DNA of 64,000 nt. It comes from Anaeromonas frigoriresistens (GTDB lineage Bacteria; Bacillota; Clostridia; Tissierellales; SIT17). The DNA is taken from positions 87,308 to 151,307 of the forward strand of contig NZ_WSFT01000028.1 in assembly GCF_016820655.1 (NCBI RefSeq). The letters are read 5' to 3'. Shown piece by piece: positions 10,547 through 18,573 of this stretch. The stretch's first letter is position 1, and each line of letters opens with the position of its first letter. The notes beneath the pieces were generated by a model. It saw nothing but the letters and a program-made list of their open reading frames with translations. It was not told the DNA's origin and made no database searches. A program made the position numbers and the translations under genes.

Positions 10547-11734
10547 TTATATTTGTAAACTTAATTTATTATAAGGATAAATAGTTACCCCTTTTACCAC
10601 CCTATTCACACTACCATCAGGACTAGGATTATCTGGACTTATTCCTAATTTCAATGACTTTAATAATGCGAGAATTTGAGGATAAATTATATAGTTAATA
10701 GCTGTGAAGACCTGATCTATATCAGACTGCTCTATACCCATCGATAGTTGGTAATCACACAGTTTCTCTATAGCTTTATCCTTATTTTCTGATATTACTA
10801 ATACTTTGTAACCTCTATCTTCAGAGGCTAATTCCTTTAATAAATCAATGTCATACTGCCTTGGATAATCCTCACGAGATAAAAATAAAACTATCAGAGA
10901 ATTATCATCTACTATGGATTTAGGTCCATGTCTAAATCCTAATGGAGTATCATATCTAGTTACTACTTTTCCTTGAGTTAATTCTAATAGCTTTAAAGAA
11001 GCTTCCTTAGCTAATCCATAAAAACAATTAGCTCCCAAATAAATTATTTTATCAAATTCAACATCTGCTATATCTTCAATTTTATTGGTATCATCTAGAA
11101 TTTTTTCTCCTGATCTAATTAAATTATCTATTTCTTCTTTAATATCATCTAGAGTTTCTATATTAAATAATATTAAAGTGGATAAAACCATTGAAGTATA
11201 ACTACTTGTCATTGCAAAGCCCTTGTCATTAGATTCTTCTGGCAATAAAATCATTCTATCCTTATCTGTTTTCATTTTTTTTGCTAATTTCCCTTCAGCA
11301 TTACAAGTCACCACTATTTGGTATAATTCATCCACTAAGTTTTCTGCTAATTCAACTGTGGCAACACTTTCTGGACTATTACCAGATCTAGCAAAGGATA
11401 TCAATAAAGTAGGTATATCTTTTTTAAAGTAACTTTCAGGATGACTTACTATATCAGTTGTGTGTATAGATTCTACTGAATTTTTATCAATCTTATTCTT
11501 TATATAGGGTGCTACTGTATCTCCAATAAATCCTGAAGTGCCAGCTCCAGTAAATATTATTCTTAAATTATCAATATTAAGAATGTTTTTAACATAGTTT
11601 TCTAATTCTTCCTTCTCTTTACATATTACTTCATAAGATTTTTCCCATACTTTAGGTTGTCTATATATCTCTTCAGCAGTAATATCTCCTCCTTCTTTCT
11701 TTAATTCTTCCTTATTAATTCCAAAAAAATTCAT
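10547..11734 (-). CDS. agaS: AgaS-type SIS-domain galactosamine-6-phosphate deaminase/isomerase
   Basis: A 395-residue protein with two SIS sugar-isomerase domains (IIFTGAGTSGFIGD and LISFARSGNSPES in the first; IYLGANCFYGLAKEASLK and GFRHGPKS in the second), the length and layout of AgaS. AgaS turns galactosamine-6-phosphate into tagatose-6-phosphate and ammonia. The ATG at 11734 has GGGAG about 8 bases upstream and is preferred to an ATG five codons earlier. It is the first enzyme gene after the regulator. Confidence 0.88.
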   Translation of the reverse strand: MNFFGINKEELKKEGGDITAEEIYRQPKVWEKSYEVICKEKEELENYVKNILNIDNLRIIFTGAGTSGFIGDTVAPYIKNKIDKNSVESIHTTDIVSHPESYFKKDIPTLLISFARSGNSPESVATVELAENLVDELYQIVVTCNAEGKLAKKMKTDKDRMILLPEESNDKGFAMTSSYTSMVLSTLILFNIETLDDIKEEIDNLIRSGEKILDDTNKIEDIADVEFDKIIYLGANCFYGLAKEASLKLLELTQGKVVTRYDTPLGFRHGPKSIVDDNSLIVLFLSREDYPRQYDIDLLKELASEDRGYKVLVISENKDKAIEKLCDYQLSMGIEQSDIDQVFTAINYIIYPQILALLKSLKLGISPDNPSPDGSVNRVVKGVTIYPYNKLSLQI

Positions 11735-11766
11735 TTTTTCATCTCCCATTCATATAATGTCATCAT

Positions 11767-11777
11767 TACCAGTTGTT
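11767..11777. promoter_or_regulatory. Possible second operator half-site before agaS
   Basis: TACCAGTTGTT between gntR and agaS repeats 11 bases of the operator region at 12540-12559. Only one clear half-site is present, so this could be a weaker site or chance. Confidence 0.35.
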
Positions 11778-11786
11778 TTAATTTTT

Positions 11787-12515
11787 TTATTTATCTAATA
11801 ATACTCTATATTCAAATTTATCTCCTCTAGCTATTCCTATAGTATATTCTATTATATCTTCCTTCTCATAAGTAAATCTTTCTATCATCATACTAGGAAT
11901 TTTACTACTAATTTCTAATATTTTTGCCTCATCTCTACGAGTATTTACTGGCTTAAATCTCTCCTCAGCTTTCGAGAAGGTTACATCGTATTTATTCCTA
12001 AAGATATCATACATAGCATTGTTATTAAGATTTTCTCTAGTTAAATTAGGAAATCTATCTACTGGTAAATAACTTGTTTCTAGCATCATAGGTTCATTAT
12101 CAGCTAATCTTATTCTTGTAAATTTATATAAATTTATTGTTATAGGGCAATTTAATTTTTTAGATAACTTCTCAGTACAAGTTATAATCTCAAAATCTAT
12201 TACTTCTGAAGAAGGTTCCTTTCCCATCTTCTTCATTTCCTCTGTAAAACTATAGAATTTCAACAAATCTTGTTTAAAAGCTTGAGGGGATACAAATATT
12301 CCCTTTCCATGCTTTTTGTAAATATATCCTTCCTTCTCTAATTCACTCATAGCTTGCCTTACCGTAGATCTACTAATATCATATTCCTCACATAGTTCTC
12401 TCTCTGAAGGTATCTTATCATTTTCTTTATAATCACCTGACTCGATTTTACCCACTATAATCTCATATAGCTGGTAGTATAAAGGTAACTTATTCTTTTT
12501 ATTTATATTTATCAC
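11787..12515 (-). CDS. GntR family regulator with UTRA domain (GalNAc operon)
   Basis: A 242-residue HutC-subfamily GntR regulator. Residues 1-70 hold the winged helix (LPLYYQLYEIIVGKIESGDY, IPSERELCEEYDISRSTVRQ) and residues about 90-240 the UTRA ligand domain, which typically binds phosphosugars or amino sugars. GTG is the start, with AGGTGA just upstream. As first gene of the operon, downstream of a promoter carrying a near-palindromic operator at the transcription start, it probably represses the operon and itself until an amino-sugar phosphate releases it. Confidence 0.9.
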   Translation of the reverse strand: MININKKNKLPLYYQLYEIIVGKIESGDYKENDKIPSERELCEEYDISRSTVRQAMSELEKEGYIYKKHGKGIFVSPQAFKQDLLKFYSFTEEMKKMGKEPSSEVIDFEIITCTEKLSKKLNCPITINLYKFTRIRLADNEPMMLETSYLPVDRFPNLTRENLNNNAMYDIFRNKYDVTFSKAEERFKPVNTRRDEAKILEISSKIPSMMIERFTYEKEDIIEYTIGIARGDKFEYRVLLDK

Positions 12516-12539
12516 TTTATCACCTACTTAGTTGTTCTG

Positions 12540-12551
12540 TTGTACGTACCA
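12540..12551. promoter_or_regulatory. Predicted GntR/UTRA operator
   Basis: TTGTACGTACCA is a near-perfect 12-bp palindrome with core GTACGTAC, resembling the TGGT-N4-ACCA design of NagR/DasR-type sites. It is flanked by direct AGTTGTTCT copies (12530-12538 and 12551-12559, 21 bp apart) and lies about 15 bp after the -10 box, across the expected transcription start. Confidence 0.65.
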
Positions 12552-12566
12552 GTTGTTCTAATTAAT

Positions 12567-12596
12567 ATTCTACACCTTGTACTTAAAAGTTGTCAA
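12567..12596 (-). promoter_or_regulatory. Sigma-A promoter of the GalNAc operon
   Basis: Minus-strand TTGACA (12591-12596) and TAGAAT (12567-12572) with an 18-bp spacer, about 50 bases before the gntR start. Confidence 0.75.
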
Positions 12597-12633
12597 GTGA
12601 TTTATTTTAAATATATATGCTTAGAACTATAAA

Positions 12634-12699
12634 AAGATTCCTTGACAAGCTCAAAATAAGAGTATGATTTTGTCATCCTGAACTTAGTCAAAGAACCTT
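12634..12699. repeat. Dispersed repeat, degenerate inverted pair
   Basis: A degenerate reverse copy (12634-12660, AGATTCCTTGACAAGCTC) and a forward copy (12671-12699, TGTCATCCTGAACTTAG) of the 28-bp family, in the gap between the GalNAc operon promoter and the end of the symporter gene. Confidence 0.7.
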
Positions 12700-12717
12700 A
12701 TTTATTTATAAATTCTA

Positions 12718-14172
12718 TTAATTTTTTTTACTTTCTAAAATTTTATCTTCATAGAAAACTTTGAAATTTTTATCAACATCTTTCTTTTTAATATACCTAT
12801 TATTATAATCCTTTACTAACTCTATAAATTTAGGACTTAATAATAATAATGCTATTATGTTAGCAAATATAGGTAAGGCTGTAGACATATCTGCAAATAG
12901 CCATACTTGAATACCCGGTAACCCATAATAAACAGCTACTACTACCATTAAAAATCCTGGTAGTGGGTATAACCATTTATATACTGAAAGTATCTTATCC
13001 TTATTTTTATTTTTAGGTCCTAATGTATACCTTAGTAAAACTTCAATTTGTGCATAAATACCTGAAACTGTTGTTAAACCAAATAGGAATATTCCTACAG
13101 TAAGCACTATTCTACCAATATTTCCAAGCCCCAACTCAAATGCACTTAATGTTAAAGCTGCTCCATCAAGCCCTGATGACCACTGTCCTGTAGTCATTAT
13201 TACTAAAGATGTAATTGTAAGAATTACAATTGTATCCATAAAAACTTCAAATATGCCAAGTAATCCTTGACTTATAGGATGATTAGTTTTAGCGGAAGCA
13301 TGAATCATAGGAGATGATCCCCAACCTGCTTCATTACTAAATACCGCTCTTGACATTCCTATTTTTATTGCTTGAGCAACTGTTGCACCTATAAATCCTC
13401 CTGTAGCTGCTGAACCAGTTAAAGCACTAGAAAAAATTAATCTAAAAGATTCAGGTAACATATCTATATTTTTAAATATAATAAATAATCCACCAGCTAA
13501 ATAAAATAAGACCATGAAAGGTACTAATTTAGAAGCTATTTTAGCTAGTGATGAAAGTCCCCCTGCTATAATTCCATATAATAAAAGAGTAAAAACTGCA
13601 CTAACTAAAATCATATTTAAATCAAATGTTGTAGCAATTGCTTCTGTTATAGTATAATTTTGTACTGTAAGAAAGAACCCTGTACCAAAACCAAATATGA
13701 ATATAAAATTAAGTATTTTTGATAATCCCATCAGATTCTTTTCTTTTCCTAAACCTCTATGAATATAATATGTTGGACCACCATAAGTTTCTCCTTTTTC
13801 ATCCTTTTCACGATAATGAACTGCTAGGGAGATTTCTGCCATCTTTATTATTGGTCCTAAAAGACCAGCAATCCAAAGCCAAAATACTGCACCAGGACCA
13901 CCAAATGCAATAGCTGTCGCAACTCCTCCTATATTTCCAACACCAACTGTAGCTCCAAGAGCTACACTTAATGCTTCAAGCGGTGATATAACTCCTTCAG
14001 CATCATCATTTTCAGATTTTAATTCTTTAAATGTCTTTTTAAGAGAATAATTAAACCTTCTGAATTGAAAAAACTTAGTATAAAATGTAAAGAAAATACC
14101 TGCAAATAATACTAAAACAACTAATGGTAATCCCCACAAATAATCATAAACTATCTTTTCAAGTAACGCCAT
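12718..14172 (-). CDS. Sodium:alanine/glycine symporter (AGCS family)
   Basis: A 484-residue polytopic membrane protein of the alanine/glycine:cation symporter family: ALSVALGATVGVGNIGGVA, GPGAVFWLWIAGLLG, GGPTYYIHRGLG and the AVFSNEAGWGSSPMIHA signature are all present. It imports small neutral amino acids with sodium. It lies downstream of the arginine-type operon but a hairpin (14247-14283) separates them, so it may have its own promoter. ATG with GGAAGGTGAAG upstream. Its role in the neighbouring pathway is uncertain, as AGCS proteins are not known arginine carriers. Confidence 0.92.
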   Translation of the reverse strand: MALLEKIVYDYLWGLPLVVLVLFAGIFFTFYTKFFQFRRFNYSLKKTFKELKSENDDAEGVISPLEALSVALGATVGVGNIGGVATAIAFGGPGAVFWLWIAGLLGPIIKMAEISLAVHYREKDEKGETYGGPTYYIHRGLGKEKNLMGLSKILNFIFIFGFGTGFFLTVQNYTITEAIATTFDLNMILVSAVFTLLLYGIIAGGLSSLAKIASKLVPFMVLFYLAGGLFIIFKNIDMLPESFRLIFSSALTGSAATGGFIGATVAQAIKIGMSRAVFSNEAGWGSSPMIHASAKTNHPISQGLLGIFEVFMDTIVILTITSLVIMTTGQWSSGLDGAALTLSAFELGLGNIGRIVLTVGIFLFGLTTVSGIYAQIEVLLRYTLGPKNKNKDKILSVYKWLYPLPGFLMVVVAVYYGLPGIQVWLFADMSTALPIFANIIALLLLSPKFIELVKDYNNRYIKKKDVDKNFKVFYEDKILESKKN

Positions 14173-14189
14173 AACATCTTCACCTTCCT

Positions 14190-14219
14190 TTATTAATTAT
14201 TAATTATTAATTATTAATA
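14190..14219. repeat. Short AT tandem repeat before symporter gene
   Basis: About four copies of a 7-bp unit (TTAATTA) lie just upstream of the symporter ribosome site. Such tracts can slip and change promoter or leader spacing; no direct evidence of that here. Confidence 0.6.
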
Positions 14220-14246
14220 AACTTAATATTCTGAATATTTAAATTA

Positions 14247-14283
14247 ATATATATGGACTTTTTATAAAAAGTCCATATATATA
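14247..14283 (-). terminator. Hairpin after the DDAH-like gene
   Basis: Inverted repeat with arms containing ATATATGGACTTTTT and AAAAAGTCCATATAT. It follows the DDAH-like gene and probably ends or weakens transcription before the symporter gene. Confidence 0.65.
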
Positions 14284-14288
14284 TTCTA

Positions 14289-15059
14289 TTAAAACCTTAA
14301 TGATAAACAGCTTAATCCTCCATCTAATTTTCTATACTCAGATGTATCTACTGTAATAACTTCATATCCTGCATCTTCAATTGATTTTTTAGTATTAGGA
14401 TACCCTTCAGGTACTATTACCTTTCCATTTACCCAAATACTATTAGCTGAGTATTGCTCATCTTCATCTATTATTATTTTGTTGAAATCTTTAAATATAG
14501 GATTATCAATGAATTCTCCTGTTACTAATAAGTTATTATTTTCAAGATAAGCTACTCCTGTTTTCAGATGTAAAAATTCTTTTAATTCTACTACAGAACC
14601 GATAAGACCATGCTTTTCTAATATTTCTATAAATTGCTTTGCACCTTCTTCATTTGTTCTAGCAGATAATCCTATATAGAAATGATCTCCTACCATCATA
14701 ACATCTCCACCTTCTAATGTACCCGGAGATTTTATATATCCAATTTTATCTTCAGGATAGAATTTTTTAATCACACCTATCATTTCTTCTTCTTCACCTT
14801 TTCTACTTTCAGCTCCAGGATTAGTTATTATTGCACAATTATTTGATAATACAGCCACATCTTCTACAAAACAAGAATCAGGATATTTATCATCTAATTC
14901 TAACACTGTAAGTTCTACACCACATTCTTTTAAAGCTTTCCTATAATTCTCATGTTGCTTTAATGCCAACTCATAATCTGGTTTTCCTAGTTCTGGTGCT
15001 GATGTGATACCTTCTACCATAGACTTTGCTGGCTTTCTTACTATAACATTTTTAAACAT
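14289..15059 (-). CDS. Dimethylarginine dimethylaminohydrolase (DDAH)-like amidinohydrolase
   Basis: A 256-residue protein of the guanidino-group-modifying (arginine deiminase-like) superfamily, with the short single-domain length of DDAH. Catalytic residues are visible: acidic FVEDVAV near residue 65, TLEGGDV, the histidine in FLHLKTGVAYL and the nucleophilic cysteine in GGLSCLSLRF at the C-terminus. DDAH turns methylated arginines into citrulline plus methylamines; relatives use other guanidines. It lies 24 bases after the RocB-like gene and shares a transcript with a second, different amidinohydrolase, suggesting use of an arginine derivative. Confidence 0.85.
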   Translation of the reverse strand: MFKNVIVRKPAKSMVEGITSAPELGKPDYELALKQHENYRKALKECGVELTVLELDDKYPDSCFVEDVAVLSNNCAIITNPGAESRKGEEEEMIGVIKKFYPEDKIGYIKSPGTLEGGDVMMVGDHFYIGLSARTNEEGAKQFIEILEKHGLIGSVVELKEFLHLKTGVAYLENNNLLVTGEFIDNPIFKDFNKIIIDEDEQYSANSIWVNGKVIVPEGYPNTKKSIEDAGYEVITVDTSEYRKLDGGLSCLSLRF

Positions 15060-15083
15060 ATGAATCTCCCCTTTTATTTTTAT

Positions 15084-16748
15084 TTACCAATCTAATACTA
15101 TTGATATTGCATGATTTGATATTCTTGGTGTTCTATAAAATAAATCTTCCTTTAGTACTCTTTCTGTTAATTTATGAAAATCTTTTCCTAAAGGCCCTAT
15201 ATTGATGCAAGGCATTGAATTTTGTTCTATTTTTTCTACTGGTATAGAATATATCTCATTATAAAACGGCATATTTTTTGCTAAGCTTATCATTATTGAT
15301 TTACTTTCTTTTATGGATGAATAGCTTAAGTCAGATATACCTGTATAAAAGTATTCTCTAGTATATTGTTGATTAAATTCATCCCTTACATATTTCTTAA
15401 TCTCATTTGAAATGTTTTTTATTTTTTCATCTATATTAGCGAAATAAATATTAGATACATTAGGATAATAAGGCGGTGATAAACCTATTACTACTTTTGG
15501 TGATAATTCATTTATGTATTGAAATATAGTATCTACTAATTCCAAGTTGCCTTCTATCATGTTTATTTCATTATTTATTACTTTTTGTTTTATGTTTTCA
15601 AATTCTTTGTTATAGTTTTTAGTGAATTCTTCTTTGTAATTTTTATATGCTTCATTATATAATTCATCAAAGGTTACAACTTTAGTTTTCCAAGGTAATT
15701 TTTTATACTCCTTATCAGTTTTTTCTCTAAAAATTTTATATCTCTTATTCATTTCATTTATTACATTGTTAAATGAATTAACACAAATTTTTCTTATATC
15801 TTCCATTAAATCCTGTGGTTCTTTATTTAATGTAAGTACACTAAAGCAACCCCCAATACTAAGTGGCATCGATACATCATAATCATATTTTCTATCTTTT
15901 AAATATAACCATGTAGGTGGAGGGGCTGATTCTCCATTTATAAAATCTGAAAGCTCAATATTTAATTCTGTTCTTCTTACAATCTCACTCATTAAATTAG
16001 TTGGATTAAATCCTTCAAAAACTTTACCTGCATGACTCATTGAACCTCTTATATATACAAAAGGCATCATTTTACCTACTGATCCTTCTGATATAATTCC
16101 TATATTTTCATCTAATCTTTGATGGGGTTCTGAATTAATCATTAATTTATATTTTAAATTATATTTTTGTCTCAATTCATCCAGTAATAAAACTGCTGCT
16201 CTCATTCCACTGGACAAATTTTCTTCATCAGGTACACTTAAAAGAATAATATTTCCTTTTGAATTTTTAAGTGATGAATATTCTTTTATTAAAGAAAGTT
16301 GGATTGCTCCTCCTGCTTTCATATCAGCTGTACCTTTTCCAAAAATATATTTTTTGCTTTCTAAATCTATTTTTGATTCATCTGATAAACTATCTTTATA
16401 TTTAAATAGTTCTTTTTCAAGTTGTTCTGGATTAAAAGCATATGGCTTAAAGTTCTTATAATCTTCTATACCTACAATGTCATTATGATGAATAAGAACT
16501 ACTGTGTCAGACCCCTCGCCCTTTACCATTGCCCAACTAACTTTTCTTTTCAAAGAATCCCCTTCAATATTATATAATCCATATTTATCAGGATTTTTTT
16601 GGAAGTAATCAATACTTTCAAAAAAATTAATTAAAAATTCTTCTGTTAATTTTTCATCTTTTGTTGATGTATAACCTTTTATTTTAATATAATCATAAAA
16701 AATATCTTTTATTTCATGTGATAAGTTCTCAAAATTTATTTTACTCAT
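15084..16748 (-). CDS. RocB-like M20-family metallohydrolase
   Basis: A 554-residue protein close in length and layout to B. subtilis RocB (arginine utilisation protein). M20 peptidase motifs are visible: VVLIHHNDIVGIED (metal histidine and aspartate), GKGTADMKAGGAI (bridging aspartate) and SVPDEENLSSG (catalytic and metal glutamates), but the rest is much diverged from ArgE/DapE. RocB's reaction is not established; M20 proteins hydrolyse amide bonds, so removal of an acyl group or cleavage of an arginine-containing amide is possible. It lies between two arginine-type amidinohydrolases in one operon. Confidence 0.85.
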   Translation of the reverse strand: MSKINFENLSHEIKDIFYDYIKIKGYTSTKDEKLTEEFLINFFESIDYFQKNPDKYGLYNIEGDSLKRKVSWAMVKGEGSDTVVLIHHNDIVGIEDYKNFKPYAFNPEQLEKELFKYKDSLSDESKIDLESKKYIFGKGTADMKAGGAIQLSLIKEYSSLKNSKGNIILLSVPDEENLSSGMRAAVLLLDELRQKYNLKYKLMINSEPHQRLDENIGIISEGSVGKMMPFVYIRGSMSHAGKVFEGFNPTNLMSEIVRRTELNIELSDFINGESAPPPTWLYLKDRKYDYDVSMPLSIGGCFSVLTLNKEPQDLMEDIRKICVNSFNNVINEMNKRYKIFREKTDKEYKKLPWKTKVVTFDELYNEAYKNYKEEFTKNYNKEFENIKQKVINNEINMIEGNLELVDTIFQYINELSPKVVIGLSPPYYPNVSNIYFANIDEKIKNISNEIKKYVRDEFNQQYTREYFYTGISDLSYSSIKESKSIMISLAKNMPFYNEIYSIPVEKIEQNSMPCINIGPLGKDFHKLTERVLKEDLFYRTPRISNHAISIVLDW

Positions 16749-16773
16749 ATTATATCCTCACTTATTTTATGAT

Positions 16774-17649
16774 TTATTTTCTATATAAAGGCATTGTTAG
16801 ACAAGTTGGTCCACCTGTTCCTCTATATGAAAGATCATAACCTTCATATTCAAAAACTTCTGCTCCAGCTTCTATTAATTTTTTCTTTGTAATAGGATTT
16901 CCCTTTAACATTAAACATTTTCTAGGTGATAAGGCTAATACATTTGAACCTAAATATTCATATTCTTTATCATTTACTTCAATAAGTTTTATTCCTTTTT
17001 CTAACAAATAATCTCTAAAAAATACCGGCATATATTTTGAATATACTACAGCTAGGTCTCTATCTACCATGCTTATGATACTCATTAGATGTAAGCATTC
17101 ATCAGGTCCCTCTGCATGAGGAAGTTGTACTACTATTACTTCTTTTACAAAATCTTTTACTAATTCTTTAAATTGCTTTATTCCTTCATCATTAGTTCTA
17201 TAACCTCTTCCAATAGCTACAGTTTCTTCATCAATCCATACCACATCTCCACCTTCCATTTTACCTTTACCTTTTATTTGACCAAGTGTTGGGATGCCTA
17301 TAGATTCAAGATATTCTTTAGTAGCTTCAGGTTCTCCTCTTCGCAAACGTTTACCCATTGGAAAATAAATAGCACCTTTGGATGTTATTTTAGCAGTATC
17401 ATGTGTATATATTGAATCTAGTCCTGTATTATCATCCTTAGGTAAATAATATATATTTTCAACGTAATCTTTAATAATCTGTTCAAAAGTTTTATATTCC
17501 TCTAAAACTTTTTCATAATCAGGACAACCTATATAATTGAATTCTTCATGTTTTTCTTTAAGGTTTTCTTGACTTATAAATGCATCTTTAGGATGTTTAA
17601 TCAATATACTTCCTATAGTACTTACCATGGATTGACTATCATATTTCAT
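16774..17649 (-). CDS. Arginine deiminase/amidinotransferase-superfamily protein
   Basis: A 291-residue protein of the guanidino-modifying superfamily, distinct from the DDAH-like gene downstream. Motifs: IYTHDTAKI (acidic residue), RLRRGEPEA, KMEGGDVVWI, the catalytic histidine region DECLHLMS and the nucleophilic cysteine in TGGPTCLTMPLYR. It could be a deiminase (citrulline plus ammonia) or an amidinotransferase. The ATG at 17649 has GGGAGG close upstream and is preferred to an earlier in-frame ATG. It is the first gene of the operon, just behind a promoter and a 35-bp palindrome, and divergent from an FCD GntR regulator. Confidence 0.82.
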   Translation of the reverse strand: MKYDSQSMVSTIGSILIKHPKDAFISQENLKEKHEEFNYIGCPDYEKVLEEYKTFEQIIKDYVENIYYLPKDDNTGLDSIYTHDTAKITSKGAIYFPMGKRLRRGEPEATKEYLESIGIPTLGQIKGKGKMEGGDVVWIDEETVAIGRGYRTNDEGIKQFKELVKDFVKEVIVVQLPHAEGPDECLHLMSIISMVDRDLAVVYSKYMPVFFRDYLLEKGIKLIEVNDKEYEYLGSNVLALSPRKCLMLKGNPITKKKLIEAGAEVFEYEGYDLSYRGTGGPTCLTMPLYRK

Positions 17650-17677
17650 AATGTTCCTCCCATTAGTTATTTTTGTA

Positions 17678-17712
17678 TACAATATATTATATATTATATA
17701 TAATATATTGTA
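17678..17712. promoter_or_regulatory. Perfect 35-bp palindrome, probable operator
   Basis: Two 17-bp arms (left arm TACAATATATTATATAT) around one central T, with no mismatch. It starts at the -10 box of the minus-strand operon promoter and covers the expected start site, so it is well placed for repression by the divergent GntR protein. It could also form a hairpin at the 5' end of the mRNA. Confidence 0.65.
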
Positions 17713-17740
17713 TATTACACTATATTAATAACTATGTCCA
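17712..17740 (-). promoter_or_regulatory. Promoter of the arginine-type operon
   Basis: Minus-strand TGGACA (17735-17740) and TAATAT (17712-17717) with a 17-bp spacer, adjoining the 35-bp palindrome. Confidence 0.6.
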
Positions 17741-17769
17741 GTATTTTCTGAATATTCACTTAAATATGT

Positions 17770-17810
17770 TTGAAAATTAATTTTCAAAATAACAAGCTAT
17801 ATAGTATAAT
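17770..17810 (+). promoter_or_regulatory. Promoter and palindrome before the FCD GntR gene
   Basis: A perfect 18-bp palindrome TTGAAAATTAATTTTCAA (17770-17787) overlaps a -35-like TTTCAA (17782-17787), followed after 17 bp by TATAAT (17805-17810). The arrangement suggests self-regulation of the GntR gene. Confidence 0.55.
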
Positions 17811-17829
17811 ATTTTTAAGGAGGCATATT

Positions 17830-18477
17830 ATGGCATTATATTTATCATTAAAAGATCATGTATATAATTTTATACAAAAAAAAATAAATGATGGAACATT
17901 AAAAGCAAATGAAAAAATAAATGAGCAACTAATTTACGAAACGTTACAAGTTAGTAGAACGCCAGTAAGAGAAGCCTTAATTCAGCTATCTACTGAAGGT
18001 TATTTAGAAAAACTTCCTAGACGAGGATTTATTGTAAGACCTATTGATGAGAAAAAGGCAAAAGAATTATACCTCACAATTGGTACCTTAGATGGATTAG
18101 CTGCTAATTTAGCTACCAATTTTATCACTGAAAACGAAATTTCTGAAATGAAAAGAAAAGTAAATGATATGAATAAGAGAATAGATGAAAATAATTTTGA
18201 CCTTTATTATAAATTACAAAAAGAATTTCACGATATTTATATTGATATATGCGATAATGAAGAACTTATCCGTATTTTAAATCAACTTAGAAGAAGTTTT
18301 ATCAAACAACCTTATGATGATTCTAGCATGGAAAACATTATTAAAATACTTAAAGAAACTAATAATGAACATAAAAACATTGTAGATTTATTTGAAAAAA
18401 AAAGAAAAAATGAACTTGAAAAATACATAAGATATACTCATTGGGATATTTCTCATGCTAAATTTGAGGAGTTATAG
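17830..18477 (+). CDS. GntR family regulator, FCD/FadR subfamily
   Basis: A 215-residue protein: winged helix at residues 1-70 (LQVSRTPVREALIQLSTEGYLEK, RRGFIVRPI) and an all-helical FCD ligand domain at about 75-210 with the conserved acidic/histidine residues (EFHDIYI, NEHKNIVDLF). FCD regulators usually sense carboxylic acids or amino-acid derivatives. The ATG at 17830 follows AAGGAGG; an upstream in-frame ATG at 17770 has no ribosome site and lies in the promoter. Divergent placement makes it the likely regulator of the amidinohydrolase operon. Confidence 0.9.
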   Translation: MALYLSLKDHVYNFIQKKINDGTLKANEKINEQLIYETLQVSRTPVREALIQLSTEGYLEKLPRRGFIVRPIDEKKAKELYLTIGTLDGLAANLATNFITENEISEMKRKVNDMNKRIDENNFDLYYKLQKEFHDIYIDICDNEELIRILNQLRRSFIKQPYDDSSMENIIKILKETNNEHKNIVDLFEKKRKNELEKYIRYTHWDISHAKFEEL

Positions 18478-18494
18478 AGATTGTATTTTAAAAA

Positions 18495-18557
18495 AAGATC
18501 CTTCGTTTCTCTCAGGATGACAACTTCAATGTCTTCCTGAAGGAACTGAAGGATCTT
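18495..18557. repeat. Dispersed repeat, inverted pair
   Basis: A reverse copy starting AAGATCCTTCG and a forward copy ending GAAGGATCTT face each other across a 7-base loop. The long hairpin lies between two converging genes and could end transcription from either side. Confidence 0.8.
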
Positions 18558-18573
18558 ATCTTATCTTTTCTTT

